NCBI GenBank assembly: GCA_003415625.1
Contig: PYIU01000005.1
Coordinates: forward strand, 3,477,001 to 3,541,000
DNA from: Aquanectria penicillioides
Lineage: Eukaryota; Ascomycota; Sordariomycetes; Hypocreales; Nectriaceae
DNA length: 64,000 bases
Reading direction: 5' to 3'
Shown here: one piece after another, positions 11,147 through 22,980 of the stretch
Layout of the letters: every line of letters starts with the position of its first letter
How positions within the stretch are numbered: the first letter of the stretch is position 1
Notes under the pieces: generated by a model
Told to the model about the DNA's origin: nothing
The model's input: only the letters and a program-made list of their open reading frames with translations
Databases searched by the model: none
Position numbers and translations under genes: made by a program

Positions 11147-12968
11147 TTACGAGCTTCTGCGGCCGTAGGGCTCATATGGGAAAATCACGGAGACTCCGGC
11201 CATGGCAATGAAGAGGGCGGCGCAGATGTACAGAGGGGCCGGCGTGTCGGTGTTGGCTTCCGACGCAACGACGGCAGACACTATACCCATGATGCGGTTG
11301 CAAGCAACAGCAAGGCCGTTTCCGGTGGCGCGGTGAGCGCTGGGCAGGACCTCGGGGGTATAAGCATAGAGGGTGCTGTAGTAGATATTGATGAAGAAGG
11401 CAATCATGCAAGTGAAGGCAGTGTCTTCAGCGGCAGTCTTGACGGCAGTGTACGAGAAGAAGAAGGCCATGGTGATCAGAGCACCGATAGCCATGGTGTA
11501 CTTGCGTCCAAGCTTTGTGTTGCACATGAAACCAGCAAGGATAGGGCCGGGGATACCACTGATGTTAGTCAGGGTGTAGTTTCTCCAGGTCTCAAACACG
11601 GATCGGTCGAAGACCCTGCCATTGTTTTTCAAGTAGGTGCTAGAAGTCGCCATTAACATCTCAAATTCAAACACAAAGGGGACATCCAAACCAAAACTCA
11701 TAAAGATTACTTACGGCAGGAAGACGTAGAAGAGAGGATAGGCCAGGCCAATCATTGTCCAGGACAGCATAATCAAAAGGGTGGAGAGGGTCATACTCTT
11801 GTTGGAGAAGAGACCTCTGATGTGGATCAAGGTCTCGCCCAGAGAGAACTTTTCCTGGCTGTGGGCGGTTCTGACGGTTCCGCAGGCCTGGAGCTCCTCC
11901 AGGGTGAGAGAGCAAGGGCGGTTGTACTTGGTGGCAAGGAACTGCAAGGTCTCGATCAACTCCTCCTCCTGGCCCATGCCCAAGAGGTACTTGGGCGTCT
12001 CTCGCAGCCTCACGACGGTGATTCGGAGAACAGACATGACCAGGACAATGGCACCGCCAGTGAACATGACGTAGCGCCATCCCCAGTTGTTGTCCTTGGT
12101 ACACGTCTCCACGTCAGCGCAGTTCCACTTCTCAGGAACCATGAAACCCCAGGCGATGAAGCCAGTAATGGCCTGGCCAACACCCCACCAGCATGCAAGG
12201 AGGGTCAGAAGCCACTGCTTGTTGCTTGGCAGGTACTCGAGGAACACGGCAGTGTCCATGATGAGGTTGCCGCCACCACCGAAGCCGACAAGGGCCACGA
12301 AAACGCCAAGGGACGCCCAGTTAGGCATGGCACCTGCAATGAGGGTGCTGCCGGCGCAAATAAAAAGCGAGATGTTGAAAGCATACTTGCGGCCAATGAT
12401 GTCGGCGCTCAGGCCCCAGAACAGGGCTCCCAGGAGCATGCCAACGTACGTTGCAATGGTCAGGGCATTTGCATATCCCTTCTGGCCAAACTCGGTAAAG
12501 GCCGATGTGGCAATGATGGACTGGAAGAGCGTTGTCATGGAATCCACCGCATATCTTGGGAACGAATCATTAGCACTCGATGCTGCATGCCAAACGTACA
12601 TGGACGAAAAATCAATCATGGAGATGACGCGGACTAGGGAGGCACCATCCCGCCGGAAGTCTTACCCGAAGCCGTTGAGGAAGAACAGTTTTAGGTGATA
12701 GTTTGTCCATCCAATTTCGTCGATAGCCTGTAATCCAACGTCAGAATCCGACCAGTGGCATGGGCCGAAGATGAGGCTCGGTCTAGGGGCGGCGTACATT
12801 GTTGACAAGGTGCATCTTTAGGTTCAGGGCCGGATCAAGATCTTGCAGATCGAGAATGTCCTTTGCGCCCGCCAGGGAACTGTCCGTCTGAGACCCCGTC
12901 TCCGGACCCAAGTCGCCAACGGCACGGCCCTCGCTCTCGGCGTCCATCATTTTGGTGGTGGACGACAT
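11147..12968 (-). CDS. MFS transporter (sugar/organic-ion porter type), 521 aa, four exons
   Basis: Exons 12968-12798, 12727-12666, 12554-11715 and 11639-11147. Introns are GT-AG and phases close (1566 nt). The first about 60 residues form a cytosolic, acidic N-terminus. TM1 begins in the short second exon (KLFFLNGFG). Loop 2-3 carries G.SADIIGRKY, the MFS R-K motif A equivalent, and the central loop has RLRETPKYLLG. About twelve hydrophobic segments follow in two halves. It resembles the SV2/SVOP-like metabolite:H+ symporters of fungi. The substrate is unknown, and import of sugars or carboxylates across the plasma membrane is plausible. ATG at 12968 follows an A-rich context; upstream in-frame Met codons give an unlikely hydrophobic extension. 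The stop TAA is embedded in a perfect GTAAGT donor (TCGTAAGT), so a rare alternative 3' exon is possible. Confidence 0.88.
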
Positions 12969-15264
12969 GTTTTTTTGTTGAAGATGCAACGCGTCTGTCA
13001 GAGTGTGGCGCAAGCTGCAAGTCCCGTTGGTCTCGGAGAATACTTTCTCTGTGCAAGTCCAATACAATACAATACAGGTACGTATGTGTCGGAAATGTAA
13101 GAGAGAAGAAGGAACGATTCTACGAGTGCTCAAGCACTATTAAGAACAGCAGTGGTGCAATGAAGAGAGTGGGGATCAGCTCATGTCGAGAGCGGGGGCG
13201 CTGATAGGCGATCTTGCTGGACGATCAACCTCACGCCGTGCAGACGAACGGTGAAGGTTAATCAAGGCCTCTGAGGTTTGACCGGCGAGGAACGTGGTCC
13301 GAGGTCACAAGATAAGAGGCAGATCGGTACTCGAGATTACTGAACTTGACAGACCACAAGAAGACCAAAGACGAGCACAGACGAGCACAGACGAGCACAG
13401 ACGAGCACACATTAGACCCGGTGCAGGGGAGAGGCGGGCTAGCCGCTGGGAATGTTAGACACGTGCTGACCAGCCCGATGTTGGACTGGGGTGCATTTTG
13501 GTGTTGTGGCAGTGAGACCAATGTCAAAAGGCCTCAAACAGGCAACCTTTTGAAACCATCCCTTGTTGCAAGAGGCTATTGAGTAATTAATTTGCGTTTC
13601 TTGCGTTGGGGGTGCTGGAAAAACACAGGCAAGGCCACGGGAGAAATTGCGGCAACACGGTTTCTTGCCCGTGTTCCAAACTTCCAAGGGATCGTCTCCA
13701 CATGGTTTGCAACCGCGGCGGGTTGAAATTTTCCATCCCTTGCAAGCCTAAACCAACATGGACGAACACGGCATGTCAAATGGAGGTGAGACGAGAGTTA
13801 TTTTCTGTTATTATCTTATACTTGCCCTGATTGGCTGGGCACTTCTGATTGCTCTGGTCAGCGTGACATGGGATTGTCCGGTTTGGATCAAGCACGCATT
13901 ATCTCTTTCGCGCATCATGTGTGTATTGAACCTGTACCAACTAGTGTGTGGGCACGTAATATTCGTATGTGCGCAACCGAAAGCTTTGCCTATTACAGGA
14001 CGCACGTTCTCTGCGCCCCCAGATCATCCAAGCAAGCCCCCATGGCAATGGCTCACGTACCAAGATCTAGGCCGGCCAGGGTCCAAAGCACGTCAATTCT
14101 GCCGAGACAATGTGTACCGTATGTGAACCGAGTGGTTTGGGCCACAGGCGACGCATGCTCTCGGTAACGGGCCGCACTGCTCTCTCTCTCTCTCTCCGCG
14201 TTGGCGATGGTGGACGGCCAAGCACAAAACCGTTCACCGGGCTGTTCACGTCACCAAGCGCGCCGGTAATAAACAAATCGAGCTCGATCTTAATCACTTC
14301 CGGGGAAACACACTAAGGTCGCTACAAAGTTAAATGCAGTAGGCGAATCATGAGTCTGTAATGCGCCCCCAGGCGCGTCAGAACTAATGCACATACCCGG
14401 ACTGTTCGTCGACGAACCTTAGTGTGGCCGAACCGGACCTCAGGGTTCTCGAAATGTGAGGTTTTTCTTCATCAGACGAACTGAAGATGAGATTCTTTCT
14501 TTGTTTTCCTCCTACATATTATCCATCTACTTTTAACTATTTCCTTTATACTGGTTCACATTTGCAAGACAACGCAGGCGAGCACTTCATTGCCGACGTC
14601 GCAACGTGCCATTCTCCAATTGCACTCAGACAATGACAGCACTACCCTACATTTCGCCCATCATGTTCCAAAATTGCAATTGACGAACAAAACCAACACG
14701 GCAACGTCTCACACGACGCATTGCGCTCACATCACCCTTCGGACAAAGTTACCCGCAGCCCACATACCGGCCAGCTTCCGCTGCATTTTCCAACATTTTC
14801 CTTTCCTTTTTATTTGCCCCATTGACCCGGGCAACGCGTCCCCAGGGCTCTGCTTCATGCAATGCCGGCTGTCCCAGTTCCTGTTTGCTCCAGCTCCAGC
14901 GCCCACTGCTGACAACGCAACACATAAGCTCTCACGCCCGATCAATTTCCGCACTTAGCCTCTCCGCACCTCGACGATACCAGGCTCATTGTCCACACAA
15001 TCACCAGCGCTGAACCTCATCGACCCCGCTGGCTGTTCAAAGCCCCGCATCATGTCGGCCAAACTATCGGGAAAGGGAAGGGTAAAAATCCAGCTTGGCG
15101 GCGAAGCCCCTCTTTGCTGACGCCGCAGTTGGTCATCCCGAAGCACTCAGAGAATTCTTTTGCTTGCTTTAGTTGAAAGTCAGGATAAAGAAAAGACAAG
15201 TCAATACTTTGTCTTGTCCAAGCATCTTCAAGTCGATTGATATCCATCATCTCGTTTTTGCGCA
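12969..15264. other. Intergenic, 2.3 kb, with simple repeats
   Basis: Divergent spacer between the MFS and MetE-like genes. It holds a 10-bp direct repeat (13371-13410) and a CT tract (about 14180-14197). Several open frames of 60-120 codons occur on both strands, but none has a recognisable product or splice model. Part must be promoter for both neighbours. Confidence 0.5.
13371..13410 (+). repeat. Tandem repeat, 4 x 10 bp (ACGAGCACAG)
   Basis: Four head-to-tail copies of ACGAGCACAG; the last copy differs at its final base. The repeat lies in the intergenic region upstream of the MFS gene and is not within a supported gene. Confidence 0.9.
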
Positions 15265-16624
15265 ATGGCTTCCTCTACGAAACCCGCCGCCCCCTTCCGG
15301 GCTGAGCACATGGGCTCCTTGCTGCGACCCGAGCAACTGCTCGAGATCCGTGAGCAGATCCGCGAGAAGGGCGTCTCTCCCGAGGAGGCTGGACTCCCCG
15401 ACGTCGAGAAGAAGGCCGTCGCCGACGTTGTCAAGCTGCAGCACGAGCTCGGTTACAAGGCCGTCACCAGCGGCGAGTTCAACCGCACCCGCTTCTGGGG
15501 TCTCATGTGGGATGAGTTCGAGGGCACCGCGCAGCTCCAGGACGCCGAGGCCAGCATGTTCCGCCTCTACCACCCCGATGTCGTGAGCCTGATCGAAAAG
15601 GACCGACAGGTTATGCCCGGCGACTCCGTCATCGCAGGCAGCAAGCTGTCTCACAACCCCGCCAAGTCTGTCTCCAACCTGCACGAGCTTCGCCTGGTCC
15701 AGGCCGCCACCCCGAAGGAGGACTGGGATGCCATCAAGCTCACCATGATCACGCCCGCCTGGTTCCACATGCGCTACAAGCAGGGCAAGGCTTACACCCC
15801 CGAGGCCTACGCCAACGACGCCGAGTACTTCAAGGACGTCGCCAAGGTGTACCAGGACGAGCTGGACCAGCTCTACAAGGCCGGTCTGCGCAATGTCCAG
15901 TTCGACGACCCAGGCATGGCTTGTAAGTGTTTGAAACCACGCGTGGCAAAGAGACATGCTGACTCTGATATAAGACTTCTGCTCGCAGAAGTTCCGTGAC
16001 GGCTGGGTCGCCGATTCCGACAACATTGGCACCGTTGAGGACCTCCTCGACGCCTACATTCAGCTCTACAACGACTCCATCGCCAAGTGCCCTCCTGACA
16101 TGCACACCGGCATTCACCTTTGCCGAGGCAACTTTGTACGTTTTTTTTTTCTTTTCTCTTTTTTTTTAAATTTTTTTTTACATATACTGAATATTCACGG
16201 CTAACGAATACCCCAGATTGGTGGCCGCCACTTTGCCGAGGGCGCCTACGACATCATTGCCGAGAAGCTGTTCAAGAACCTCAACGTCAACACCTTCTAC
16301 CTCGAGTACGACACTGAGCGCGCTGGCGGCTTCGAGCCCCTGCAGTACCTCCCCAAGGACAAGAACGTCGTCGTCGGCGTCATCAGCACCAAGCTGCCCC
16401 AGCTCGAGGACAAGGAGGAGATGAAGAAGCGCGTGCTCAGCGCCGCCGAGTGGGTGGCCAAGGGCAGCGGCGAGACCCGCGAGGAGGCCCTCAAGCGAGT
16501 TTGCGTGAGCCCCCAGTGCGGCTTCAGCACACACGAGTCCGGATACCCGCTGGGACTCCCCGAGGAGAAGGCCAAGCTTGCTCTGGTCAGGGAGATTGCC
16601 GACGAGATCTGGGGACAGCCGTAA
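15265..16624 (+). CDS. MetE C-terminal-domain-like (UROD/methionine-synthase-like) protein, 408 aa
   Basis: Exons 15265-15922, 15975-16135 and 16217-16624; phases close (1227 nt). The second intron is T-rich (poly-T). The protein is a free-standing Meth_synt_2-type TIM barrel (PF01717) without the N-terminal half of full-length MetE. Candidate zinc ligands are all present: His267 and Cys269 in GIHLCRGN, Glu303 in FYLEYD, and Cys374 in SPQCGF. The family includes bacterial YxjG/YxjH-like proteins. Methyl transfer to a thiol is likely, but the methyl donor and acceptor are not established. It is probably cytosolic. GC-rich third codon positions suggest high expression. Confidence 0.88.
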
Positions 16625-16944
16625 CTCCGACAAGAAAAGATGGGGGACTGTAGCATTCGACGCGATGGAACTGGCCGGCCATGGCAAACAAAATTGCATA
16701 AAAGATCAAAACAATATTGTCTAAATATGAATAAAAAATGAATGAACCAATGAATTGAGTCACATTGATAGTCCATACATGGCCCATAGTCACACGGATC
16801 CGCTCATCTTATATGCAGTGACGAGATGGTGGAGTGTCAAAAGCTCCACTTCAATATGACTCATGCCGCGAGCTTTATATACCTCAATAGCGTCGCCGGA
16901 TCTCAATAGGAGCTGATCCACCTACACAGGCGCCACGCCTGAAA
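16625..16944. other. Intergenic (3' UTR side of MetE-like gene)
   Basis: 320 bp between the MetE-like stop and tRNA-Asp. AT-rich sequence with ATAAA-like signals; no gene seen. Confidence 0.5.
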
Positions 16945-17016
16945 TCTTCCGTAGTATAGTGGTCAGTATGCAAGCTTGTCACGCTTGAGACCCGGGTTCA
17001 ATTCCCGGCGGGAGAG
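16945..17016 (+). tRNA. tRNA-Asp (GTC), no intron
   Basis: A full cloverleaf can be drawn. Acceptor TCTTCCG pairs with CGGGAGA (one G-T pair), and discriminator G is at 17016. The D-arm contains TATAGTGGTCAGTAT. Anticodon stem CAAGC/GCTTG encloses loop TTGTCAC with anticodon GTC. The T-arm CCGGGTTCAATTCCCGG is standard. There is no intron. Confidence 0.95.
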
Positions 17017-17210
17017 ATCCGCCGCCTGTGATACACAGGTACCATTTCTTTTTGGAGTCTTTGTTTATTTTCTCTTTTTGCCACAAATTCCTCTCTTGTT
17101 GTGTTGTGTGTATTTAGTTAGAACTATTAGTTGAAATGCTTGCTCTCCACACTTCTACAAAATACATGCGACCATACCACTTTTGTTAATCTGTCGGAAA
17201 CGCCCTAGTT

Positions 17211-19164
17211 TTATTCATCAGCGCTCCCAGTTGGCTCCAACTTGATGTCGTCAAAGTCTGCCGGGTCAAGCACTGGCTCGCCTCTTCCGAAGGAGTACAC
17301 GCCAAACATGACACCCGTGAAACAGCCACCAACTGGCGGCGCTGCTGTAAGATCTTTCGTATGTACAATCATGCTCTCTGACTTGGCTGCCGGGGAGATT
17401 GAAAGGACGTACGAGACATCGCTCGCCTTGATGTCGAACTGAACAACCTGCGATTCCGAGTCAGGCATTTCAAAGTCCACAAGATCGCCCTGCACGCACA
17501 GTTAGTTCTTTGCAAGAGTTAAATAATAATAAAAGAAAATCGACATCATACCTCAATAGCCTTCCTTGGAGACCTTCCTGGTTCCCTGAAGATGACCTTT
17601 CTTCCCACGGTGCCATCCTCGCGCTCTACGCCAACCACACCTATTGCGGCATAGGAATATTGGCTCCACCACAGCACCACACCAGCTTCATACCCATAAA
17701 CTGTAGGTTTGAAATCCATTTTCACATGGAATTTCTGTTTGTAAGAGGTCTGCTTTCGTAGTAACATAGCTGGAGCTTCAGGGCTGTTCAGATCGAAGCA
17801 GTTTCCGTAGAGTCTCAGGAATCCAGGCTTTTCAGTCAAACTGTAGGATTGCTTCAAAGGGGTATCTAAACTCGATTAGATATGATTTTTTTGTAGCTGC
17901 AATGATACTGTACTTACTCTTCTGGTACCATCCGAGTTCAAGTGTCTCCTTGGACAAATCTGCGGTCCAACTCTGAGTCTTTGCTTCAAGCGTAGAAACC
18001 GACAGGTCTCGTCCCTTGGTTTCAAGGGTAATATTCTTTCCATCATTGAATATTGGCCAGTCATCCCGCCATTCAACAGTCACCAAGAATGTTTCACGGC
18101 CTAAGATGTCAGGTTAGCACAGGAAAGAAGACGAGGGTGAATCATGCATACCCATTTGTGGTTCCAAGAAGCTTCCCTCCTCATTTAGAGGACGGACTCC
18201 AAGAAATACGGCCCACCATTGCCCATTGCCATCTTCAAATACATCGGCATGGCCAGTCCGCTGCACTTCTTCATCCGGTCCGTTATACCACAAGGGCTTT
18301 CCTTGGCCTTCCCAGGGACCATAAGGGCCTTCACGGCTTCGAAGAACCCACTCCTGATGGCCAGATTCGGTTCCTCCCTCAGCAGTAAACAGATAGTAAT
18401 AGTCTCCGCGTTTCATAATGTGAGATCCTTCAGCTAGGCCAAATGGAGACTCTCGGATGACCTTGGGCGCAGTGAGCGTGCGCCCCGTAGACACGTCAAT
18501 TTCTGAGATATGGATTGCGAAATCTTTGAGCTTAGACGCAGGATCGCGCCTCTTGATCCTCATTGTCGTTGAGAGGTACACCTTTCCATCGTCGTCCCAG
18601 AAGAGCTGCGAGGTATGAGATTCTGGCAACTTTGCTCTTCAAAGGGGGGATCCTTACATCTTGATCAAATCCGGGATTGTCAAAGTAAACCGGCTCAGAC
18701 CAAGCATTGTCATCCCAGATGTTGTCAGTCCAAACATAGAACCCACGGGGAAAGATTCGCTCCTACATTCAATACTAAGTCTCAATTTATCTCAGAATCT
18801 TTTGGTAAATCTGAACTCTTACATCGGAAGTAGGTCTATATCTCTGGAAGAGACCGTTTGCCAAGTACCATCGCTTCTCCTCTGGTCGGTACCTCAACGT
18901 ACTTGCCCAGCTTCCAGCTCCCGGTTCTACTGTTCGCATCTCCATCTGGCTACGCCTGTTCAAGGCATGACCAATGAGCTTCCAGTCGACCAAGTTGGTC
19001 GATGTGTAAATTGCACATCCTGGAAAGAATTCAAACGTCGAGGTGCTAAGGAAGAAGGTTGTCGGAGTGGTCTCCGTGGCCGGCACGACACAGACAGTGG
19101 GATCTGGGTTGAAGCCCCGAATGACGGGGTTTCTAAACGTTACAGCAGAACCAGCGGCAGCCAT
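17211..19164 (-). CDS. GH43 family beta-xylosidase / alpha-L-arabinofuranosidase, intracellular, 558 aa
   Basis: Exons 19164-18823, 18762-18658, 18605-18152, 18100-17918, 17865-17552 and 17489-17211. Five GT-AG introns of 51-62 nt; all phases close (1677 nt). The N-terminal five-bladed propeller shows the general base Asp21 (GFNPDPT), the pKa-modulating Asp147 (FDQDLFWDDDG) and the acid Glu208 (LAEGSH). The C-terminal half is a beta-sandwich of the GH43 C2 type (for example WDWP-like DDWPIFNDG, then LRLYGN). No signal peptide is present, so the enzyme probably cleaves imported xylo- or arabino-oligosaccharides in the cytosol. Xylosidase versus arabinofuranosidase activity cannot be decided from sequence. 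Its promoter carries CreA- and XlnR-like sites, listed separately. Confidence 0.9.
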
Positions 19165-19236
19165 TTGAAGGAACGAAAGATTTAAGAAAAAAAGCCTCTT
19201 GGAATTCGCAATGATAAAGGGGCCAGTTTATCAGCA

Positions 19237-19433
19237 TTAGCCCCCAAATCTGGCGGCCGGTCGTTCGTTTTATGCTCTTAGTTGGTGGTCCGTACGACTC
19301 CCGGCCGAGAATCAGTTCACTCAGCGCTGCGCGGGGTTGGAGGAAATCCAATTTTCCATCAATCGGGTACCGGCAAAATGCGACCGAGACCAGTCCGCGG
19401 GGAGGGAATCCACTTCGCTGGGTGTTTGCGGGG
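19237..19433 (-). promoter_or_regulatory. Candidate carbon-control sites upstream of the GH43 gene
   Basis: In the 270 bp before the GH43 start there are three exact GCGGGG hexamers (19331-19336, 19397-19402, 19428-19433) matching the CreA consensus SYGGRG, and one GGCTAA (minus strand, 19237-19242) matching the XlnR/Xyr1 core. The consensus sequences are established knowledge. That these copies are functional is inference, because such short motifs also occur by chance. Confidence 0.4.
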
Positions 19434-20713
19434 ATAGAGTACCCCGGGATTATTGAGTTATGTATGCGCTGATTTCCTGGATGAAACAGTCTTCTCATCA
19501 AAAATGTAGCACAGCGAAACTTCAAAGTGGCCAGTCCTATAGGATGAGCTGAGCGTGAGAATAGAACCAAGCACGGGGAACTGTGGCGACAAAACAACCA
19601 GTTGACCTCACAAGTTAGCAAGCCAACACGAAAGGATTCAAGAATGGCGGCAGCTTAACTCAATCCCATTGACTACAGTCTACAATTCATTCCTCTGTTC
19701 CTAAGCTGCGTTCTCCAATGCCAACCTCTCCATCCTCCAGAGCCATCCTACCGCCAAGATATCCGTCAGTTGACGTGAGAAAGGGGGGAACATTCAACTT
19801 ATCTTTTTTTCTCTAGGGTTTCTAACAAAAGATGTTGTGGAATCGATGCCCGCCATCCCGCCCTCACGACTTGGACCTAGTCAACTGTTAGAAATCCCGA
19901 ACCGACCTTTGAATACAACAACGCGCTGTTTAGATTTCTGTCAGCATTGTACCAGCATTGCCTATGTAAGAAATACTCCACTTACCTATGAAAAGAATGA
20001 AAAGGGAAAAAAGGATGCTTAAAATGAATGCCCGCCAGCCCGCCCTCGTGACTTTCGGCCTGTGAATGAGTGAGCAATTGTTAAACAAGCTGTTAGTAAA
20101 ATATCAACAAAGAGCACGCTGGAACGCAACGAAACATATACCAATATGGAAAATAATACGTCACTAATAATGGAGAAGGAATGTATGTCACGATAAAGAA
20201 TGAAGAATGGATATTTGGATACTCGTAGGGATACTGGAATATGGATTCAAAGAAGGATATGGACAAGCAGAAACAAGGCAAAAACAAAGAAAGGAACGCA
20301 AAGGGCTGACATGGCCGACCGCTGGGTATCATGAACGCAAGACAAAAAGCAAGTCATCGCTGGGCATCAACAAAACAAACGCAAGACAAGGCAATCACGC
20401 TGAGAAATGAGGAAACGACAGACGAAAGGAGAGCAACGCTACAACAAACCAATGCCACCACCCTCCCATCGAAACACAATCCTATTACAATGTTAGCATT
20501 CTCAAGGGGGATCACGTACCTGAATAACACCTATCACACTCCATCGTCTATCCTGTAACACGTTAGCAGTCTCCCACAAACTTACCTTCTTACTCCTGCG
20601 TTGTCGTGTCGTCGTCGTGCAATCGTCGTCGTTGTGTCGTTGTCATCGTTGCTGTTGTCGTTGTCGTTGTCGTTGTCGGTCCTACTCACGTCAGCGCAGC
20701 CGCCACCTTACCT
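19434..20713. other. Intergenic with GTTGTC-type simple repeats
   Basis: About 1.3 kb between the GH43 promoter and the basic MGC protein gene. A low-complexity tract of GTC/GTT triplets and GTTGTC hexamers lies at about 20600-20680. No supported gene. Confidence 0.5.
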
Positions 20714-21433
20714 CTATTCCTCCTCGTCATCCGCTGGTAAGATTAGCATTTATCTTCCATCTTCATTGACTTGAGATTAAAACTTACACTCCTGCTGTGA
20801 TTCTGTCGCCACCACTGAACGCTTTCTTCGAAATTTATGCCAATTCCCTTGATCGTAAATAGTTACTTTTGCCGGTCCAGTCCTGACGCTGGCGTCCCAT
20901 TGGATTGTCGAAACATGTTGCCTGCGCGGTACACTTGGCTTTGGCATCCTGTCTTCTGGTATCCTTGGCCAGTCACCCCCTGTCCGATTCGCCCACTGAA
21001 TCCGGGAAACCCTTGGCCGCTGCCGTCGCAACTCTCGCTGCTCCCGCATCGCGACTTCCGGGTTCCAGTTGGCAATGTCGATCCTAGTCCTGGATTCGGT
21101 CCTGGCCACGGGCTTGGTCTTTCGCGGATCCGGTCTAACCCGACGTCGACGCTGCTGACCTCGCTCCTGGCCTCTCCTTCGGTCCTGGTCCCTGGAACGC
21201 GGCGTCCGGACCTGTCTAATAACGTTTCCTTGAGGATCGAGCTTGAAAGGGTCGCTCCTCTGGAGACGCAAAAGGACATGATCCGGGAGTGTGACCGTGG
21301 GCCTTTCCGACTGGATCCTTTCCTCAACCCGAACGGGCCGAGTATTAGGTACAGGGACTGGTCCAGATCCATCCGCTTTTCCGGGCTTGGCCTTAGGAGT
21401 CGACTCGAAACACTTGGACCAAGGGCAACCCAT
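20714..21433 (-). CDS. Basic Arg-rich protein with N-myristoylation-like start, 221 aa, function unknown
   Basis: I do not recognise this protein. Exons 21433-20788 and 20733-20714: a GTAAGT donor and CCAG acceptor with a TGCTAAT branch-like site give a 20-nt last exon that ends the protein in an acidic tail (ESDDEEE); phases close (666 nt). It starts MGCPWSK: Gly2, Ser6 and Lys7 fit the N-myristoylation consensus and Cys3 would be a palmitoylation site, suggesting membrane tethering. The body is very rich in Arg and Pro, with two related IQW segments (RIQWAN and TIQWDA). Two other long open frames cover the same DNA (20837-21460 plus; 20863-21498 minus). I prefer this frame because of the splice-consistent acidic end and protein-like N-terminus, but the choice is not certain. 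Confidence 0.5.
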
Positions 21434-22975
21434 CCTGACGTACAAGAACGGGCTATGTGACAAGTAAGTCTGAACGCGTGTGTTAGTCGCGAGATCACGC
21501 GTTGAAGGCTGTTAGGTCTTGAAAACTTACGATAAAACCAGTGGGAGTTGCTAGTTGAGAACGTGGGCGGCAGTCGAGACTATTACGAATCGCGGGATGG
21601 ACTAATGAGACAGAGTGATTAGCAAAACAAACACGATCAGGTGATGGAGAATTGCGAACTATAAAGTCGAAGAGTAAGCGTTGAAATTCTTGAAATCGAT
21701 CGATCGAGCGTATGCGTGCGTGCGTGCGAGCGTGCGAGTTGACAGAATCGTGCAAGAGTGAAGAGAAAAGAGGAAAATTTGCAAACTTGGGGGGACAGGG
21801 GGGGTTTAAGTAAACGAAGGGGCCCAAATTCCTCTCGAGAGTGATCTTGACCGAGAACCTTGATGCTGAGAGTGATCTACTCCGACGCGTCTCTCTGAGA
21901 GTGATTTAGATTTTGGGCCATTTCCTATGGACGTGTGTAACTTAAACATGACCATAGAAACGGGAACCGGTGAATCGAGTCGTTTTTGGCAAGGCATAAA
22001 GTTAAAAGGGTATTGATGTGGGTTCCCGGCCCTGGGACCTATGGTAGAGCAGTTCCCTCAAGGTGTTCGATGGCTTGGTTCGCTCGGAAAGTTTATTGAG
22101 CACGTCAGTCGAGGAAACATAACGTTGGACGACGACACAAATCGGGTTTGGTGAAGCGGAGACTTGAGGAACAAATCTGGCACCGAGCATATTAGTCCAC
22201 GGAGATTTCTTTTGTATATTTGGCTCCTAAGGAATAGCAATCAGTAATCATCGATACATGTGGTAGGATGTAGCCGATTATTATGTCGATAGCCGAAAAA
22301 TACGTGAGGCGACATCGTGGGAAACGTTGAGCACTGGAAATATTCAGCCAGATCACGCCCGTCCAAATCACTCAGAATGTGGAAATTATGAATGATTGGA
22401 CAGATGCCATGAATCCATAATTCCTTCCGTACACGCGAAAATAAGACCCAAATCTCCAAGGCAGGGGAATTAATCAGAGGCCGAACAACAGAATGGGGGA
22501 CCGATTTTGGATCGCTCATACAAAAGCGTAGCTGAAAGGGGGGAATAATTAAATGAAAAGCAGATTTAATATTCCGGGTGCATTTCTCTAATTTTAATTC
22601 GTTGGCCGTTGATTCCGATTTTCTGTTTTCTTTCAACCGAGTCCGGTTTCTATCAGGGTGTTGTCATCACAACTTGCCTGAGGGCACATTCACATGTCGA
22701 CGCGACAGGAGCGAAAGAAAGCCTCAGGCCTACAAACGCGAACCACAAACCAAGAACCAAGAACCAGAAGTCACGATACAAACTTTATCTGCTTCCCAGA
22801 ATATCCGCTGACGTCAATACATTGGCCCGGAAACCACCCATCTTTGCCACTATTCCCCCGTGCCTTCCTCATCTTTCTCGTGGTGAAATCTCAGCCTCAC
22901 CGCAGGCTCATGTCATTTGTCTTGCGCCACCCATCGGTGATTTCCATATTATTGAATCAATTTCTTTGTTTTATA
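21434..22975. other. Intergenic, left flank of retrotransposon
   Basis: About 1.5 kb of normal-GC sequence up to the target site duplication. It holds TGCG/GATC simple repeats near 21695-21735 but no gene I can support. Confidence 0.5.
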
Positions 22976-22980
22976 ATTGG

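Noticed and set aside
11822..12637. 271-codon plus-strand frame opposite the MFS transporter
   Set aside because: Shadow of the transporter exons; low-complexity His/Gly/Ala/Glu composition and no domain.
13371..13410. CRISPR-like array
   Set aside because: Units are 10 bp with no spacers; it is a simple tandem repeat in a eukaryotic genome.
15247..16032. 261-codon minus-strand frame opposite the MetE-like gene
   Set aside because: It is the antisense shadow of GC3-rich MetE-like exons, with Leu/Val/Gly-rich composition and no family similarity.
20837..21460. 207-codon plus-strand frame over the MGC protein gene
   Set aside because: Pro/Ser/Leu-rich and without a splice-consistent end; the minus-strand frame with a clean intron and acidic C-terminus is more protein-like.
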